Origin: an uncultured Ruminococcus sp.
GTDB taxonomy: Bacteria; Bacillota_A; Clostridia; Oscillospirales; Acutalibacteraceae
Direction of reading: 5' to 3'
Assembly (NCBI GenBank): GCA_902773395.1
Contig: CACYEJ010000026.1
Coordinates: forward strand, 1 to 12,812
Length of the DNA: 12,812 nucleotides
Positions 1 through 8,391 of this stretch are shown piece after piece; positions within the stretch are counted from its first letter, which is position 1; each line of letters starts with the position of its first letter. The position numbers and the translations under genes are program-made. Under the pieces are notes generated by a model, which saw only the letters and a program-made list of their open reading frames with translations, was not told the DNA's origin and did not search any database.

Positions 1-63
1 CAAAAAATGCAGAAGATTACAAAAATATTATACGTTGAACTTGATAATTCGTTAATTGTGTTA

Positions 64-92
64 TTGACAAATACAGAAATTTATAGTAAAAT
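64..92 (+). promoter_or_regulatory. Sigma-A type promoter for glnA
   Basis: A perfect -35 box TTGACA (64-69) and a good -10 box TAAAAT (87-92) are separated by 17 bases, the ideal vegetative spacing. Transcription should begin near base 99. That puts the start just upstream of the regulatory hairpins at 107-165 and gives glnA an untranslated leader of about 165 bases. The boxes are read directly; the start site is inferred. Confidence 0.8.
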
Positions 93-106
93 AAATTTAT
101 TGAAGA

Positions 107-126
107 AATGGGCAAAGGCGTTCATT
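107..126 (+). promoter_or_regulatory. Putative ANTAR-recognised hairpin (antiterminator stem P1) in the glnA leader
   Basis: Bases 107-113 (AATGGGC) pair with 120-126 (GTTCATT), giving seven pairs of which two are G-U. They close a six-base loop AAAGGC (114-119). ANTAR antiterminators recognise hexaloops with A at position 1 and G at position 4, and both are present. The loop and 3' arm (114-126) are also the outer left arm of the terminator at 114-165, so the two folds exclude each other. A second hairpin follows directly (127-136 with 143-152, loop TAGGTG). It keeps G4 but not A1 when fully paired. An ANTAR-domain protein is encoded just downstream of glnA, which supports the assignment. 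The structure is seen; binding is inferred. Confidence 0.68.
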
Positions 127-169
127 GCAAAGGGGATAGGTGTCCCTTTTGCAGTGGACGTCTTTTTTT
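114..169 (+). terminator. Leader terminator (attenuator) upstream of glnA
   Basis: Bases 114-136 pair without interruption with 143-165: 23 pairs, four of them G-U wobbles, with loop TAGGTG. The stem runs into seven T at 163-169, the form of a strong intrinsic terminator. It lies after a good promoter and about 100 bases before the glnA start with no gene in between. It is therefore best read as a conditional terminator controlling glnA and whatever is co-transcribed with it. Formation of the 107-126 hairpin would remove the outer 13 pairs and leave the T run without an adjacent stem. Confidence 0.82.
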
Positions 170-253
170 ATTTGAAAGTACGGTTTATGATTTATTAGCA
201 TATTTTAAAGCCAGTATTTTCACTATCTTTTAGTATATAAACAGCATTATGTG

Positions 254-258
254 AGGAG
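254..258 (+). promoter_or_regulatory. Ribosome binding site of glnA
   Basis: AGGAG lies 8 bases before the ATG at 267. The in-frame TTG at 261 would be only 2 bases from this site. The site therefore decides for 267 as the glnA start. Confidence 0.75.
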
Positions 259-266
259 ATTTGATT

Positions 267-1463
267 ATGTATTATTCTTATCATGACGTTGTGCAATTTA
301 TCGAGGAGAATGACATTGGATTTATTCGGCTTGCATTCGTTGATATTGCAGGAGTTCAAAAAAACATTTCAATAATGCCCTCAGAATTAAAACGAGCTTT
401 TGAGAATGGCATAGCATTTGATGCTTCTAGTATTTACGGCTTTGGTGACGAGGTAAGTTCCGACCTTTTTTTGCAGCCAATTCCTCAGACAATACAGATT
501 TTGCCGTGGCGTCCTGACCATGGCAGAGTGGCTCGAATGTTTTGCAATATAATAAAACCGGACGGAACACCTTTTGAGCTTGACAGCCGCAGATTGCTGC
601 AAGAAGCTGTAGAAAAAGCAAAGGCTAAGGGATACACATTTAATTTTGGTACAGAGTTTGAGTTTTATCTTTTCAAACGTGACGAAGACGGAGCAGCAAC
701 TAAGATCCCATATGATAATGCAGGATATATGGAGATTGCACCGGAAGATAGAGGTGAGGACATTCGTCGTGGTATTTGCTATACACTGCTTGATATGGAT
801 ATTTATCCCGAAAGCTCTCACCACGAAATGGGTCCCGGACAGAACGAAATTGATTTTAAATACAGTGACGCTCTCTCTTCGGCGGATAATGCAATAATAT
901 TTAAAACAGTTGTTGAGTCTGTATCGGATTTAAATGGGCTTTACGCTGACTTTTCTCCAAAGCCGCTCAGTGATAAAAGCGGAAACGGTCTGCATATTAA
1001 TATGTCAGTAAGTTCTGCTGACGGGCAAGATCATTTCTCAACTATTCTTGCCGGACTTCTAAAACACGCTGCCGAAATGACAGCATTTCTGAATCCGTGC
1101 GAAGCTTCTTATAAAAGGCTTGGCAGAGATAAAGCTCCTAAGTACATTACGTGGTCACATGAGAACCGTTCTCAGCTTATTCGTATCCCAGCCGCAAAGG
1201 GTGAATACCGTCGTCTGGAGATGCGTTCGCCGGATCCTACAGTAAATCCGTATGTTGCTTTTTCGCTGCTAATTGCTGCAGCACTTGACGGCATTGAAAA
1301 CAATCTTGTGCCGCCGGAGTCTGTTGATTATAATCTTTACACTGCCGGAGATGAAATCACAAATAAACTTTTACTGTTGCCGCAGTCATATGAGCAGGCA
1401 GCAGAAATCGCAAGAAATAGTGAATTTATCAAAAAGAATATTCCTTTGGGATTCTTGAGATAA
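267..1463 (+). CDS. glnA: Glutamine synthetase type I, short and divergent form
   Basis: Predicted to make glutamine from glutamate, ammonium and ATP in the cytoplasm as a dodecamer. Start ATG 267 gives 398 residues. Recognisable GSI features are the N-terminal beta-Grasp part with FDASSIYGF, the catalytic domain with the metal-binding glutamates E130 and E132 (GTEFEFYLF), GPGQNEIDFKY, H243 in NGLHINMS, the ATP/phosphate-binding NRSQLIRIP and the RLEMRSPDP block. Two things are unusual. Where family members have VPGYEAPV, with the flap glutamate that closes over the active site, this protein reads GRDKAPK, with K289 at the glutamate position. It also stops after KKNIPLGFLR, roughly 45 residues early. 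The C-terminal helical thong (family pattern EWxxxRxxVxxWE) is absent, and I found no trace of it in the other frames downstream. It may be an active lineage variant, a weak enzyme, or a regulatory paralogue. The family call is secure; activity is not. Confidence 0.93.
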   Translation: MYYSYHDVVQFIEENDIGFIRLAFVDIAGVQKNISIMPSELKRAFENGIAFDASSIYGFGDEVSSDLFLQPIPQTIQILPWRPDHGRVARMFCNIIKPDGTPFELDSRRLLQEAVEKAKAKGYTFNFGTEFEFYLFKRDEDGAATKIPYDNAGYMEIAPEDRGEDIRRGICYTLLDMDIYPESSHHEMGPGQNEIDFKYSDALSSADNAIIFKTVVESVSDLNGLYADFSPKPLSDKSGNGLHINMSVSSADGQDHFSTILAGLLKHAAEMTAFLNPCEASYKRLGRDKAPKYITWSHENRSQLIRIPAAKGEYRRLEMRSPDPTVNPYVAFSLLIAAALDGIENNLVPPESVDYNLYTAGDEITNKLLLLPQSYEQAAEIARNSEFIKKNIPLGFLR

Positions 1464-1473
1464 TAGCTTCGTT

Positions 1474-1516
1474 TTGACAAAATAATTGTGTTGCAAGTAC
1501 AGTGAGTCTTTATAAT
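1474..1516 (+). promoter_or_regulatory. Possible weak internal promoter before the ANTAR gene
   Basis: The 179-base gap between glnA and the next start is the largest one inside the cluster. It holds TTGACA (1474-1479) with TACAGT at an 18-base spacing (1498-1503), and a perfect TATAAT (1511-1516) that lacks a good -35 box at normal distance. No terminator-like T run follows glnA, so read-through from glnA is also expected. An AT-rich 8-bp hairpin sits at 1528-1548, and CTGAAT (1521-1526) can pair with ATTCAG (1580-1585). I saw no ANTAR-type hexaloop here. Confidence 0.35.
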
Positions 1517-1630
1517 CAACCTGAATTTTATTAGTGACTGATTAATAATCCGAAAACTTTCAGTTATAAGCGATTGCGGATTCAGGATAAATATTAAAAA
1601 CGTTTTGTACATTGCAGGCGACAATTGAAA

Positions 1631-1637
1631 AGAGGTG
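1631..1637 (+). promoter_or_regulatory. Ribosome binding site of the ANTAR regulator gene
   Basis: AGAGGTG ends 5 bases before the GTG at 1643. The upstream in-frame TTG at 1625 has no such site before it and would place this motif inside the gene. GTG 1643 is the better start. Confidence 0.65.
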
Positions 1638-1642
1638 ATTTT

Positions 1643-2218
1643 GTGCAGGAGAAATGCTGTAGTGTGATGATAGTGTCAACAAACGGTAAGGCGGTAGATT
1701 TCATTAAATCATTAATGCCGCAAAACAAATTTTATCCTGTCGTTGTTTCGGCAAATGCAGCAGAAGCAAGACGAACCCTGCACAGAATGCTGATTGACAT
1801 TATGATAATAGATACACCGCTTCCGGACGAATTTGGAACAAAGCTCGCAGTAGATTTTTCGAAGGAATGTGCAGTTGCAGTTATAGTAAAACCTGAGCTT
1901 GTTGAGCGCGCAATATATAAACTTGAACCATACGGTATAGTTGCTCTTTCGAAAATTCTGCATAGGTCAATATTAAATCAGACGCTTTTGCTTCTTGCAT
2001 CATCAGTGTCTAAAATGAAAAAACTGCAAAAAGATAATAACGATTTAAAAATAAAACTGCGTGAGTTAAAGCTTATCACAACTGCAAAAAGTCTACTCAT
2101 TTCAGAAAAAGGAATGACTGAAGAACAAGCACACCGCTTTATTGAAAAGAGTGCTATGGATAATAGCTTGAAAAAAAGCGACGCAGCAAAAAGAATAATA
2201 GATGAGCTTTCAAGTTGA
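1643..2218 (+). CDS. ANTAR-domain response regulator, predicted transcription antiterminator (NitR-like)
   Basis: A 191-residue protein (GTG start) in two parts. Residues about 5-120 form a receiver-like domain with D57 in IIDTPLPDE at the usual phosphoacceptor place. The acidic pair normally found after the first strand is missing (SVMIVSTN), so it is probably a pseudo-receiver. A basic linker rich in Lys and Leu (about 118-140), likely coiled coil, leads to a C-terminal ANTAR domain (about 135-190). This contains the characteristic AKSLL, GMTEEQAHRFIEKSAMD and AAKRII. ANTAR domains bind paired hexaloop RNA hairpins and prevent termination. Relatives next to glnA and glutamate synthase genes in clostridia (NitR of Clostridium saccharobutylicum) act as nitrogen-responsive antiterminators. 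Here the protein probably controls the terminator at 114-169. No histidine kinase lies in the window, so its input signal is unknown. It could instead sense nitrogen through contact with GlnA. Confidence 0.87.
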   Translation: MQEKCCSVMIVSTNGKAVDFIKSLMPQNKFYPVVVSANAAEARRTLHRMLIDIMIIDTPLPDEFGTKLAVDFSKECAVAVIVKPELVERAIYKLEPYGIVALSKILHRSILNQTLLLLASSVSKMKKLQKDNNDLKIKLRELKLITTAKSLLISEKGMTEEQAHRFIEKSAMDNSLKKSDAAKRIIDELSS

Positions 2219-2262
2219 AGAGCTGGTGTAACTAAAATCAAAAAATCAAAGAGGGAAATTAC

Positions 2263-3876
2263 ATGACTAAGTATATTTTTGTGACAGGCGGCGTCGTATC
2301 AGGACTTGGAAAGGGAATTACGGCGGCATCATTGGGACGGCTTTTAAAATCGAGGGGTTTAAAAATAGCGGCTCAGAAGCTTGATCCGTATATTAACGTT
2401 GATCCCGGTACAATGAGCCCATATCAGCACGGAGAAGTATTTGTGACTAATGACGGTGCTGAAACTGATCTTGATCTGGGACATTACGAACGCTTTATTG
2501 ACGAGGATCTAAATAAATATTCCAACCTTACTACAGGAAAGGTATATTGGAATATTCTAAATAAAGAGCGTAGGGGTGAGTTTCTCGGAGAAACAGTACA
2601 GGTTATTCCTCATGTTACAAATGAGATAAAGCATTTTATCTATAATGTTGGAAAAAAGAGTGGAGCAGATGTAGTTATAACCGAGATTGGCGGAACAACA
2701 GGAGATATTGAAAGCCAGCCGTTTATCGAAGCTATTCGTCAGGTAGGGCTTGAAGTGGGACAGGAAAACGTATGTTATATTCATGTAGCTTTAGTACCGT
2801 ATCTAAAATGCTCAGATGAACATAAAACTAAGCCGGTGCAGCACTCCGTCAAGGAACTACAGGGAATGGGAATAAAGCCTGACATTATAGTATTACGCTG
2901 CGATGAACCGCTTGAAAGCACAATTTTCAAAAAAATATCACTTTTCTGCAATGTTACCGAAGATTGTGTAATACAGAATATGAATGTTCCAGTGCTGTAT
3001 GAAGCACCAATAATGCTTGAAAAATCACATCTCTCCGATGCAGTATGTAAAAAGCTTGCAATCAATACGCCAAAACCGGATTTTTCCGAATGGACAACAC
3101 TGCTTGAAAATATAAGAAATCGAAACAAAAGAGTAACAGTTGGTATCGTAGGTAAATACGTTCAGCTGCACGATGCCTATCTTTCCGTTACAGAGGCAAT
3201 ACATCATGCCGGCTATTCCTGCGGTACTTACACCGACATAAGGTGGATTGACTGCGAAACCATTACCGAAGAAAATGTTGCAGATATTTTATGTGGTTGT
3301 AATGCAATTATCGTTCCCGGTGGATTTGGAGAGCGTGGTATTCCCGGAATGATAAATGCTGCAAGATATGCAAGAGAGAACAATGTTCCTTTTCTCGGAA
3401 TATGTCTAGGTATGCAGATTGTTGTAATTGAATATGCAAGAAACGTCTGTAATCTTAAAAGTGCTAATTCAGGAGAATTTGCTCCTAACTCACCTGATAA
3501 GGTAATAGATCTTATGCCCGAACAAAACGGCAGCATTAACAAAGGCGGTACAATGCGTTTAGGTGCTTATCCATGTGTTATTTCTGAAAACACAAAAATG
3601 TATGACTGCTATAATGAATTAACGATAAGTGAGCGTCATCGTCACCGCTATGAGTTTAATAATGATTATCGGGAAACACTGACAAAAGGCGGTTTAGTAA
3701 TAAGTGGTACATCGCCTGACGGTGTTATTGTTGAAACAGTTGAGATAAAAGAGAACGATTTTTATGTTGGCGTGCAGTTTCACCCAGAATTCAAAAGCCG
3801 CCCGAACAAGGCACACCCGTTGTTCAAAGGACTGGTAAACGCCGCATTGAGAAGAGAGGTCGAACATAATGAATAA
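2263..3876 (+). CDS. pyrG: CTP synthase (glutamine-hydrolysing)
   Basis: Converts UTP to CTP using ATP and ammonia released from glutamine; cytoplasmic, last step of de novo CTP synthesis. The 537 residues are the usual family length. The N-terminal synthetase domain (1 to about 265) opens with the nucleotide-binding [10 protein letters not shown] at 9-18, then [11 protein letters not shown] and [16 protein letters not shown]. The C-terminal class I glutamine amidotransferase domain (about 290-537) has the nucleophile C381 in GICLGMQ and the partners H507 and E509 in QFHPEF. RHRYEFN, the conserved hinge, is also present. GAGGG at 2251-2255 precedes the ATG by 7 bases. The gene starts 44 bases after the ANTAR gene with no terminator between them. 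Its end overlaps gltB by 8 bases, so it belongs to the glt operon. As a glutamine consumer placed between glutamine-making and glutamine-using genes, it may be co-regulated with nitrogen supply. Intact and unremarkable in sequence. Confidence 0.97.
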   Translation: MTKYIFVTGGVVSGLGKGITAASLGRLLKSRGLKIAAQKLDPYINVDPGTMSPYQHGEVFVTNDGAETDLDLGHYERFIDEDLNKYSNLTTGKVYWNILNKERRGEFLGETVQVIPHVTNEIKHFIYNVGKKSGADVVITEIGGTTGDIESQPFIEAIRQVGLEVGQENVCYIHVALVPYLKCSDEHKTKPVQHSVKELQGMGIKPDIIVLRCDEPLESTIFKKISLFCNVTEDCVIQNMNVPVLYEAPIMLEKSHLSDAVCKKLAINTPKPDFSEWTTLLENIRNRNKRVTVGIVGKYVQLHDAYLSVTEAIHHAGYSCGTYTDIRWIDCETITEENVADILCGCNAIIVPGGFGERGIPGMINAARYARENNVPFLGICLGMQIVVIEYARNVCNLKSANSGEFAPNSPDKVIDLMPEQNGSINKGGTMRLGAYPCVISENTKMYDCYNELTISERHRHRYEFNNDYRETLTKGGLVISGTSPDGVIVETVEIKENDFYVGVQFHPEFKSRPNKAHPLFKGLVNAALRREVEHNE

Positions 3877-6800
3877 TACACTATACAGAGAAGAGTTTGA
3901 GCATGACGCCTGCGGAATAGGTGCAGTGGTAAGCATAAAGGGAGAGCAGAGCCATAATATAGTAAGCGATGCACTTTCTATTGTTGAAAAACTCCAGCAT
4001 AGAGCCGGTAAGGACGCTGCCGGAGAAACCGGCGACGGCGTGGGAATACTCGTGCAGATATCGCATGATTTCTTTACTAAGGCAGCCGCTGAGGTCGGCA
4101 TTACTCTGCCGGGCGAGCGTGAATATGGAGTGGGAATGTTTTTCTTCCCACAGAATGATCTGAAATGCAGTCAGGCAAAGAAGATGTTGGAAATCATCAG
4201 CTCAAAGGAAGGCACTGAATTACTCGGCTGGAGAGATGTTCCTGTTGACAGTACAGCAATTGGAAAAAGAGCACTTGACTGTATGCCAAGAATAATGCAG
4301 TGTTTTGTGAAAAAGCCTGAGAATGTAAAGACAGGAATTGACTTTGACCGTGTGCTGTATGTTATTCGCCGAGAATTTGAGCAGTCAAATGATAATACCT
4401 ATGTGTGCTCATTTTCGTCCAGAACAATAGTTTATAAGGGTATGTTCCTTGTAGATCAGCTAAGACGCTTTTATTATGATCTTCAGGACGAAAGCTACAA
4501 AAGTGCATTGGCACTCGTTCACTCACGATTTTCAACGAATACTAATCCTTCATGGGAAAGAGCACATCCGAACCGTGTTATACTTCACAATGGTGAAATC
4601 AACACCATAAGAGGAAACGCCGATAGAATGCTTGCCCGTGAGGAAACTATGACAAGCACTGTTTTGCAGGATAGCATAGATAAAGTTCTGCCGGTTATCA
4701 GTGCGACAGGCTCAGATTCTGCAATGCTTGACAATACGCTCGAATTCCTGATGATGAATGGAATGGAGCTTCCTAAAGCTGTAATGGTTACAATACCTGA
4801 GCCATATACTAACGATAAGACAATTTCCCGTGAGAAGCGTGATTTTTACCACTACTATTCAACGATGATGGAGCCGTGGGACGGTCCGGCAGCTATACTG
4901 TTTACAGACGGCGACACAGTTGGTGCAGTGCTTGACAGAAACGGCTTGCGTCCTTCAAGATATTATGTTACCGATGATGATATGTTGATTCTCTCGTCTG
5001 AGGTTGGAGTGTTGCCGATAGACAACGAGCGTATTATTAATAAAAGCCGTTTGCAGCCCGGAAAGATGCTTCTTGTTGATTTAACTTCTAAGCGTATCAT
5101 TTCAGATGAAGAGTGTAAGCTTCGCTATGCTTCATCTGCTCCATATGGCGAGTGGCTTGACAGTAATCTTGTAAAGCTTTCCGAGCTTCCTATACCAAAC
5201 CACAAGGTACAGAATCATACTCAGCAGCAGCGTGACAGACTGTATAAAGCATTCGGATATAACTATGAGCAAATTAGAGATTCTATTCTCCCTATGGCTA
5301 AGAACGGAATTGAGGCAACTGCCGCAATGGGTACAGATATACCTCTTGCAGTTTTATCTGAAAAGCATCAGCCGTTGTTTTCTTATTTCAAGCAAATATT
5401 TGCTCAAGTAACAAACCCGCCTATGGACGCAATAAGAGAAAGTATCGTTACAGATACAACCGTTTATGTTGGCTCGGACGGAAATCTCCTTGAAGAAAAA
5501 GCAGATAACTGCACTATGCTTGAAATACATAACCCAATTCTTACAAGTGTTGACCTAATGAAAATTAAGGCAATTGATCGTAAGGGCTTCAAGGCTGCTA
5601 CAGTATCGCTGCTTTACTATAAGAACACACCTCTCGAAAGGGCACTTGACAGGCTGTTTGTTTCTTGTGACAGAGAATGTAGAAACGGTGCAAACATCAT
5701 CATCTTGTCTGATAGAGGCGTAGACGAGAACCATGTTGCTATCCCGTCGCTGTTAGCAGTTTCAGCTATGGAGCAGTATCTTGTCAGAACCAAGAAGCGT
5801 ACAGCTGTTTCTATTATACTTGAAAGTGCAGAGCCGTGCGAGGTACACCATTTTGCAGCACTTTTAGGATATGGTGCAAGAGCCGTTAATCCTTATCTTG
5901 CACAGGAGTGTATCGCTGAGCTTATAGACAAAGGTCTTCTTGATAAGGACTATCACACAGCAATCAAGGATTATAACACAGCAGTACTTCACGGAATCGT
6001 GAAAATCGCATCGAAAATGGGTATATCCACAATTCATTCGTATCAGTCGTCGCAGATATTTGAAGCAATTGGTATCAGACAAGATGTAATCGACAAATAC
6101 TTCACAAACACAGTAAGCCGTGTTGGAGGTATTGGTTTAGAAGAAATCGGCGAAGGTGTAGAGTGGAGACATAATCACGCCTTTGATCCTCTCGGACTTG
6201 GCGTTGATACTGTAACAGATAGCGTAGGAACTCATAAGCTGCGTTCCGGTCACGATAAAGAAGACCATATGTACGCACCGGAGACAATCATCGCACTTCG
6301 TGAGGCTGCACAAACAGGCAGCTACGACCGATTTAAAGAGTATACCGCAATGGTAGACAGCGAGAATGTACCTCACACACTCAGAGGACTTATGGAGCTT
6401 GTATATGACGAGAGTAAAGCTATTCCGATAGATGAGGTTGAGTCGGTTGATAAGATTGTTAAGCGTTTTAAAACCGGAGCTATGAGTTACGGTTCTATTT
6501 CACAGGAAGCACATGAGTGCCTAGCCAAAGCCATGAATATGCTTGGCGGAAGATCAAATTCAGGCGAGGGCGGTGAAATGCCTGAGCGTCTTGGAACAGA
6601 CAGAAACAGTGCGATAAAGCAGGTAGCTTCGGGCCGCTTCGGTGTGACGAGCGAATATCTTCTCAGTGCCGAAGAAATACAGATTAAAATGGCTCAGGGT
6701 GCAAAGCCCGGTGAGGGCGGACATCTTCCCGGAAGAAAGGTTTACCCGTGGATAGCGAAAAACAGATATTCAACTCCGGGAGTATCGCTTATTTCGCCGC

Positions 6801-8389
6801 CGCCGCATCATGATATTTACTCTATCGAGGACTTGGCACAGCTTATTTACGATTTAAAAAATGCAAACAGGAGAGCGAGAATATCTGTTAAGCTAGTAAG
6901 TGAGGCTGGTGTCGGAACGATTGCTGCCGGTGTAGCAAAGGCAGGTGCACAGGTTATTCTAATTTCCGGATACGATGGAGGTACCGGTGCGGCTCCGGCA
7001 AGCTCAATACATAATGCCGGTTTGCCGTGGGAGCTTGGACTTGCGGAAACTCATCAGACATTAATCAAAAATGGACTTCGCTCCAAGGTTATTATCGAAA
7101 CCGATGGTAAGCTTATGAGCGGAAAGGACGTAGCTATTGCAGCAATGCTTGGTGCAGAGGAATTTGGTTTTGCAACTGCTCCGCTTGTTACTATGGGTTG
7201 TGTTATGATGCGTGTGTGCAATCTCGATACATGTCCTGTAGGTATTGCAACACAGAATCCGGAGCTTAGAAAGCGATTCTGCGGAAAGCCGGAGTACGTG
7301 GCAAACTTCATGCGTTTCATTGCTCAGGAGCTTCGTGAGATTATGGCTAAGCTTGGCGTAAGAACTGTCAATGAGCTTGTCGGCAGAACAGACCTTCTCC
7401 GAGTAAAGAACAAGCAGGTAACGCATCGTGCTGAAATGGTTGATCTTTCATCTGTAATCTCAGAGGATTATTTAGAGAATGAAAAGCAGAGATTTGACCC
7501 GAATGATGTATTTGATTTCGAGCTTGAAAAAACAGTAGATGAAAGCATATTGCTTCCGGAGTTTGAAAGAGCAATGAAAAATCATACGAGAAAAACAGTC
7601 AACGTAAATGTATCAAGTACCGACCGTACACTTGGCACGATCTTTGGTTCTGTTCTTACGGAAAAGTTTGGCGATTCTCTCGATGACGATTTTTACACAG
7701 TACAGTGTACTGGAGGCGGCGGTCAGTCGTTTGGAGCATTTATACCAAAAGGATTAACTTTAAGACTCGAAGGCGATTCCAATGATTATTTTGGTAAGGG
7801 CCTTTCGGGTGGTAAGCTGATTGTCTATCCGCCAAAGAACAGCCGGTTTAAGGCTGAAGAAAATATTCTCATCGGTAACGTAGCACTCTACGGTGCAACG
7901 AGAGGAGAAGCATATATTAACGGTATTGCAGGAGAGCGATTCTGCGTTAGAAATTCCGGTGCATATGCTGTATGCGAGGGTGTTGGTGATCACGGCTGCG
8001 AGTATATGACAGGAGGCAGAGCAGTTATTCTTGGCAGTGTAGGACGTAATTTTGCCGCAGGCATGAGCGGAGGCATTGCATATGTTCTTGATGAAAAACA
8101 TGATCTCTACTTGAAGCTCAACAAGGAGCTTGTAACAATGAGTGATGTTTGTGAAAAGCACGATGTTGAGGAGCTTAGGTCAATGATTGAAAAGCATTTT
8201 TCAGCTACAGGTTCTCCTCTTGCTGAAAAAATACTTGCAGAATTTGATACGTATCTCCAGCGTTTCAAAAAGATAATTCCGAACGATTACAGTAAAATGA
8301 TGTCACTGATTGCAAGCTATGAAGAGAAAGGCTTTAATTACGATCAGTCTGTAATGGAAGCATTTAATGCCGTTCAAGGGGGTAACTAA
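3869..8389 (+). CDS. gltB: Glutamate synthase, large (alpha) subunit
   Basis: Catalyses transfer of the glutamine amide nitrogen to 2-oxoglutarate, making two glutamates, with electrons delivered by the small subunit. At 1506 residues it is full length. The predicted 14-residue propeptide ends before C15 ([10 protein letters not shown]), the N-terminal nucleophile of the class II amidotransferase domain (about 15-430). A central domain (about 450-740) follows. The FMN-binding synthase domain (about 790-1210) holds [23 protein letters not shown] and [15 protein letters not shown]1111, C1117 and C1122 (C-x5-C-x4-C in [17 protein letters not shown]) are the 3Fe-4S ligands. The C-terminal GXGXG beta-helix domain (about 1240-1460) carries the repeated Gly-rich turns, for example [18 protein letters not shown]. 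The ATG lies inside the end of pyrG, with GAGAGG at 3854-3859, and suggests translational coupling. Codons appear uniform with the neighbours and no lesion was seen. Confidence 0.97.
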   Translation: MNNTLYREEFEHDACGIGAVVSIKGEQSHNIVSDALSIVEKLQHRAGKDAAGETGDGVGILVQISHDFFTKAAAEVGITLPGEREYGVGMFFFPQNDLKCSQAKKMLEIISSKEGTELLGWRDVPVDSTAIGKRALDCMPRIMQCFVKKPENVKTGIDFDRVLYVIRREFEQSNDNTYVCSFSSRTIVYKGMFLVDQLRRFYYDLQDESYKSALALVHSRFSTNTNPSWERAHPNRVILHNGEINTIRGNADRMLAREETMTSTVLQDSIDKVLPVISATGSDSAMLDNTLEFLMMNGMELPKAVMVTIPEPYTNDKTISREKRDFYHYYSTMMEPWDGPAAILFTDGDTVGAVLDRNGLRPSRYYVTDDDMLILSSEVGVLPIDNERIINKSRLQPGKMLLVDLTSKRIISDEECKLRYASSAPYGEWLDSNLVKLSELPIPNHKVQNHTQQQRDRLYKAFGYNYEQIRDSILPMAKNGIEATAAMGTDIPLAVLSEKHQPLFSYFKQIFAQVTNPPMDAIRESIVTDTTVYVGSDGNLLEEKADNCTMLEIHNPILTSVDLMKIKAIDRKGFKAATVSLLYYKNTPLERALDRLFVSCDRECRNGANIIILSDRGVDENHVAIPSLLAVSAMEQYLVRTKKRTAVSIILESAEPCEVHHFAALLGYGARAVNPYLAQECIAELIDKGLLDKDYHTAIKDYNTAVLHGIVKIASKMGISTIHSYQSSQIFEAIGIRQDVIDKYFTNTVSRVGGIGLEEIGEGVEWRHNHAFDPLGLGVDTVTDSVGTHKLRSGHDKEDHMYAPETIIALREAAQTGSYDRFKEYTAMVDSENVPHTLRGLMELVYDESKAIPIDEVESVDKIVKRFKTGAMSYGSISQEAHECLAKAMNMLGGRSNSGEGGEMPERLGTDRNSAIKQVASGRFGVTSEYLLSAEEIQIKMAQGAKPGEGGHLPGRKVYPWIAKNRYSTPGVSLISPPPHHDIYSIEDLAQLIYDLKNANRRARISVKLVSEAGVGTIAAGVAKAGAQVILISGYDGGTGAAPASSIHNAGLPWELGLAETHQTLIKNGLRSKVIIETDGKLMSGKDVAIAAMLGAEEFGFATAPLVTMGCVMMRVCNLDTCPVGIATQNPELRKRFCGKPEYVANFMRFIAQELREIMAKLGVRTVNELVGRTDLLRVKNKQVTHRAEMVDLSSVISEDYLENEKQRFDPNDVFDFELEKTVDESILLPEFERAMKNHTRKTVNVNVSSTDRTLGTIFGSVLTEKFGDSLDDDFYTVQCTGGGGQSFGAFIPKGLTLRLEGDSNDYFGKGLSGGKLIVYPPKNSRFKAEENILIGNVALYGATRGEAYINGIAGERFCVRNSGAYAVCEGVGDHGCEYMTGGRAVILGSVGRNFAAGMSGGIAYVLDEKHDLYLKLNKELVTMSDVCEKHDVEELRSMIEKHFSATGSPLAEKILAEFDTYLQRFKKIIPNDYSKMMSLIASYEEKGFNYDQSVMEAFNAVQGGN

Positions 8390-8391
8390 CA

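Noticed and set aside
7..198. 63-residue open frame before glnA
   Set aside because: It lies across the promoter and the terminator hairpin, has no convincing ribosome site and no recognisable composition. The RNA structure explains this region better.
387..824. 145-residue open frame on the minus strand
   Set aside because: It lies wholly inside glnA, which has clear family motifs. The reverse translation is Cys- and Ser-rich without any recognisable domain.
1474..1516. TTGACA and TATAAT taken as one promoter
   Set aside because: The gap between them is 31 bases, far beyond the workable 16-19. They cannot be boxes of the same promoter.
1464..1642. Second ANTAR target between glnA and the regulator gene
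   Set aside because: Hairpins are present (for example 1528-1548), but none has an A-x-x-G hexaloop and no T run follows. Only a weak internal promoter remains plausible.
7054..7426. Minus-strand frames of 88 and 121 residues inside gltB
   Set aside because: They are antisense to the highly conserved FMN/3Fe-4S region of gltB and show no domain or ribosome site.
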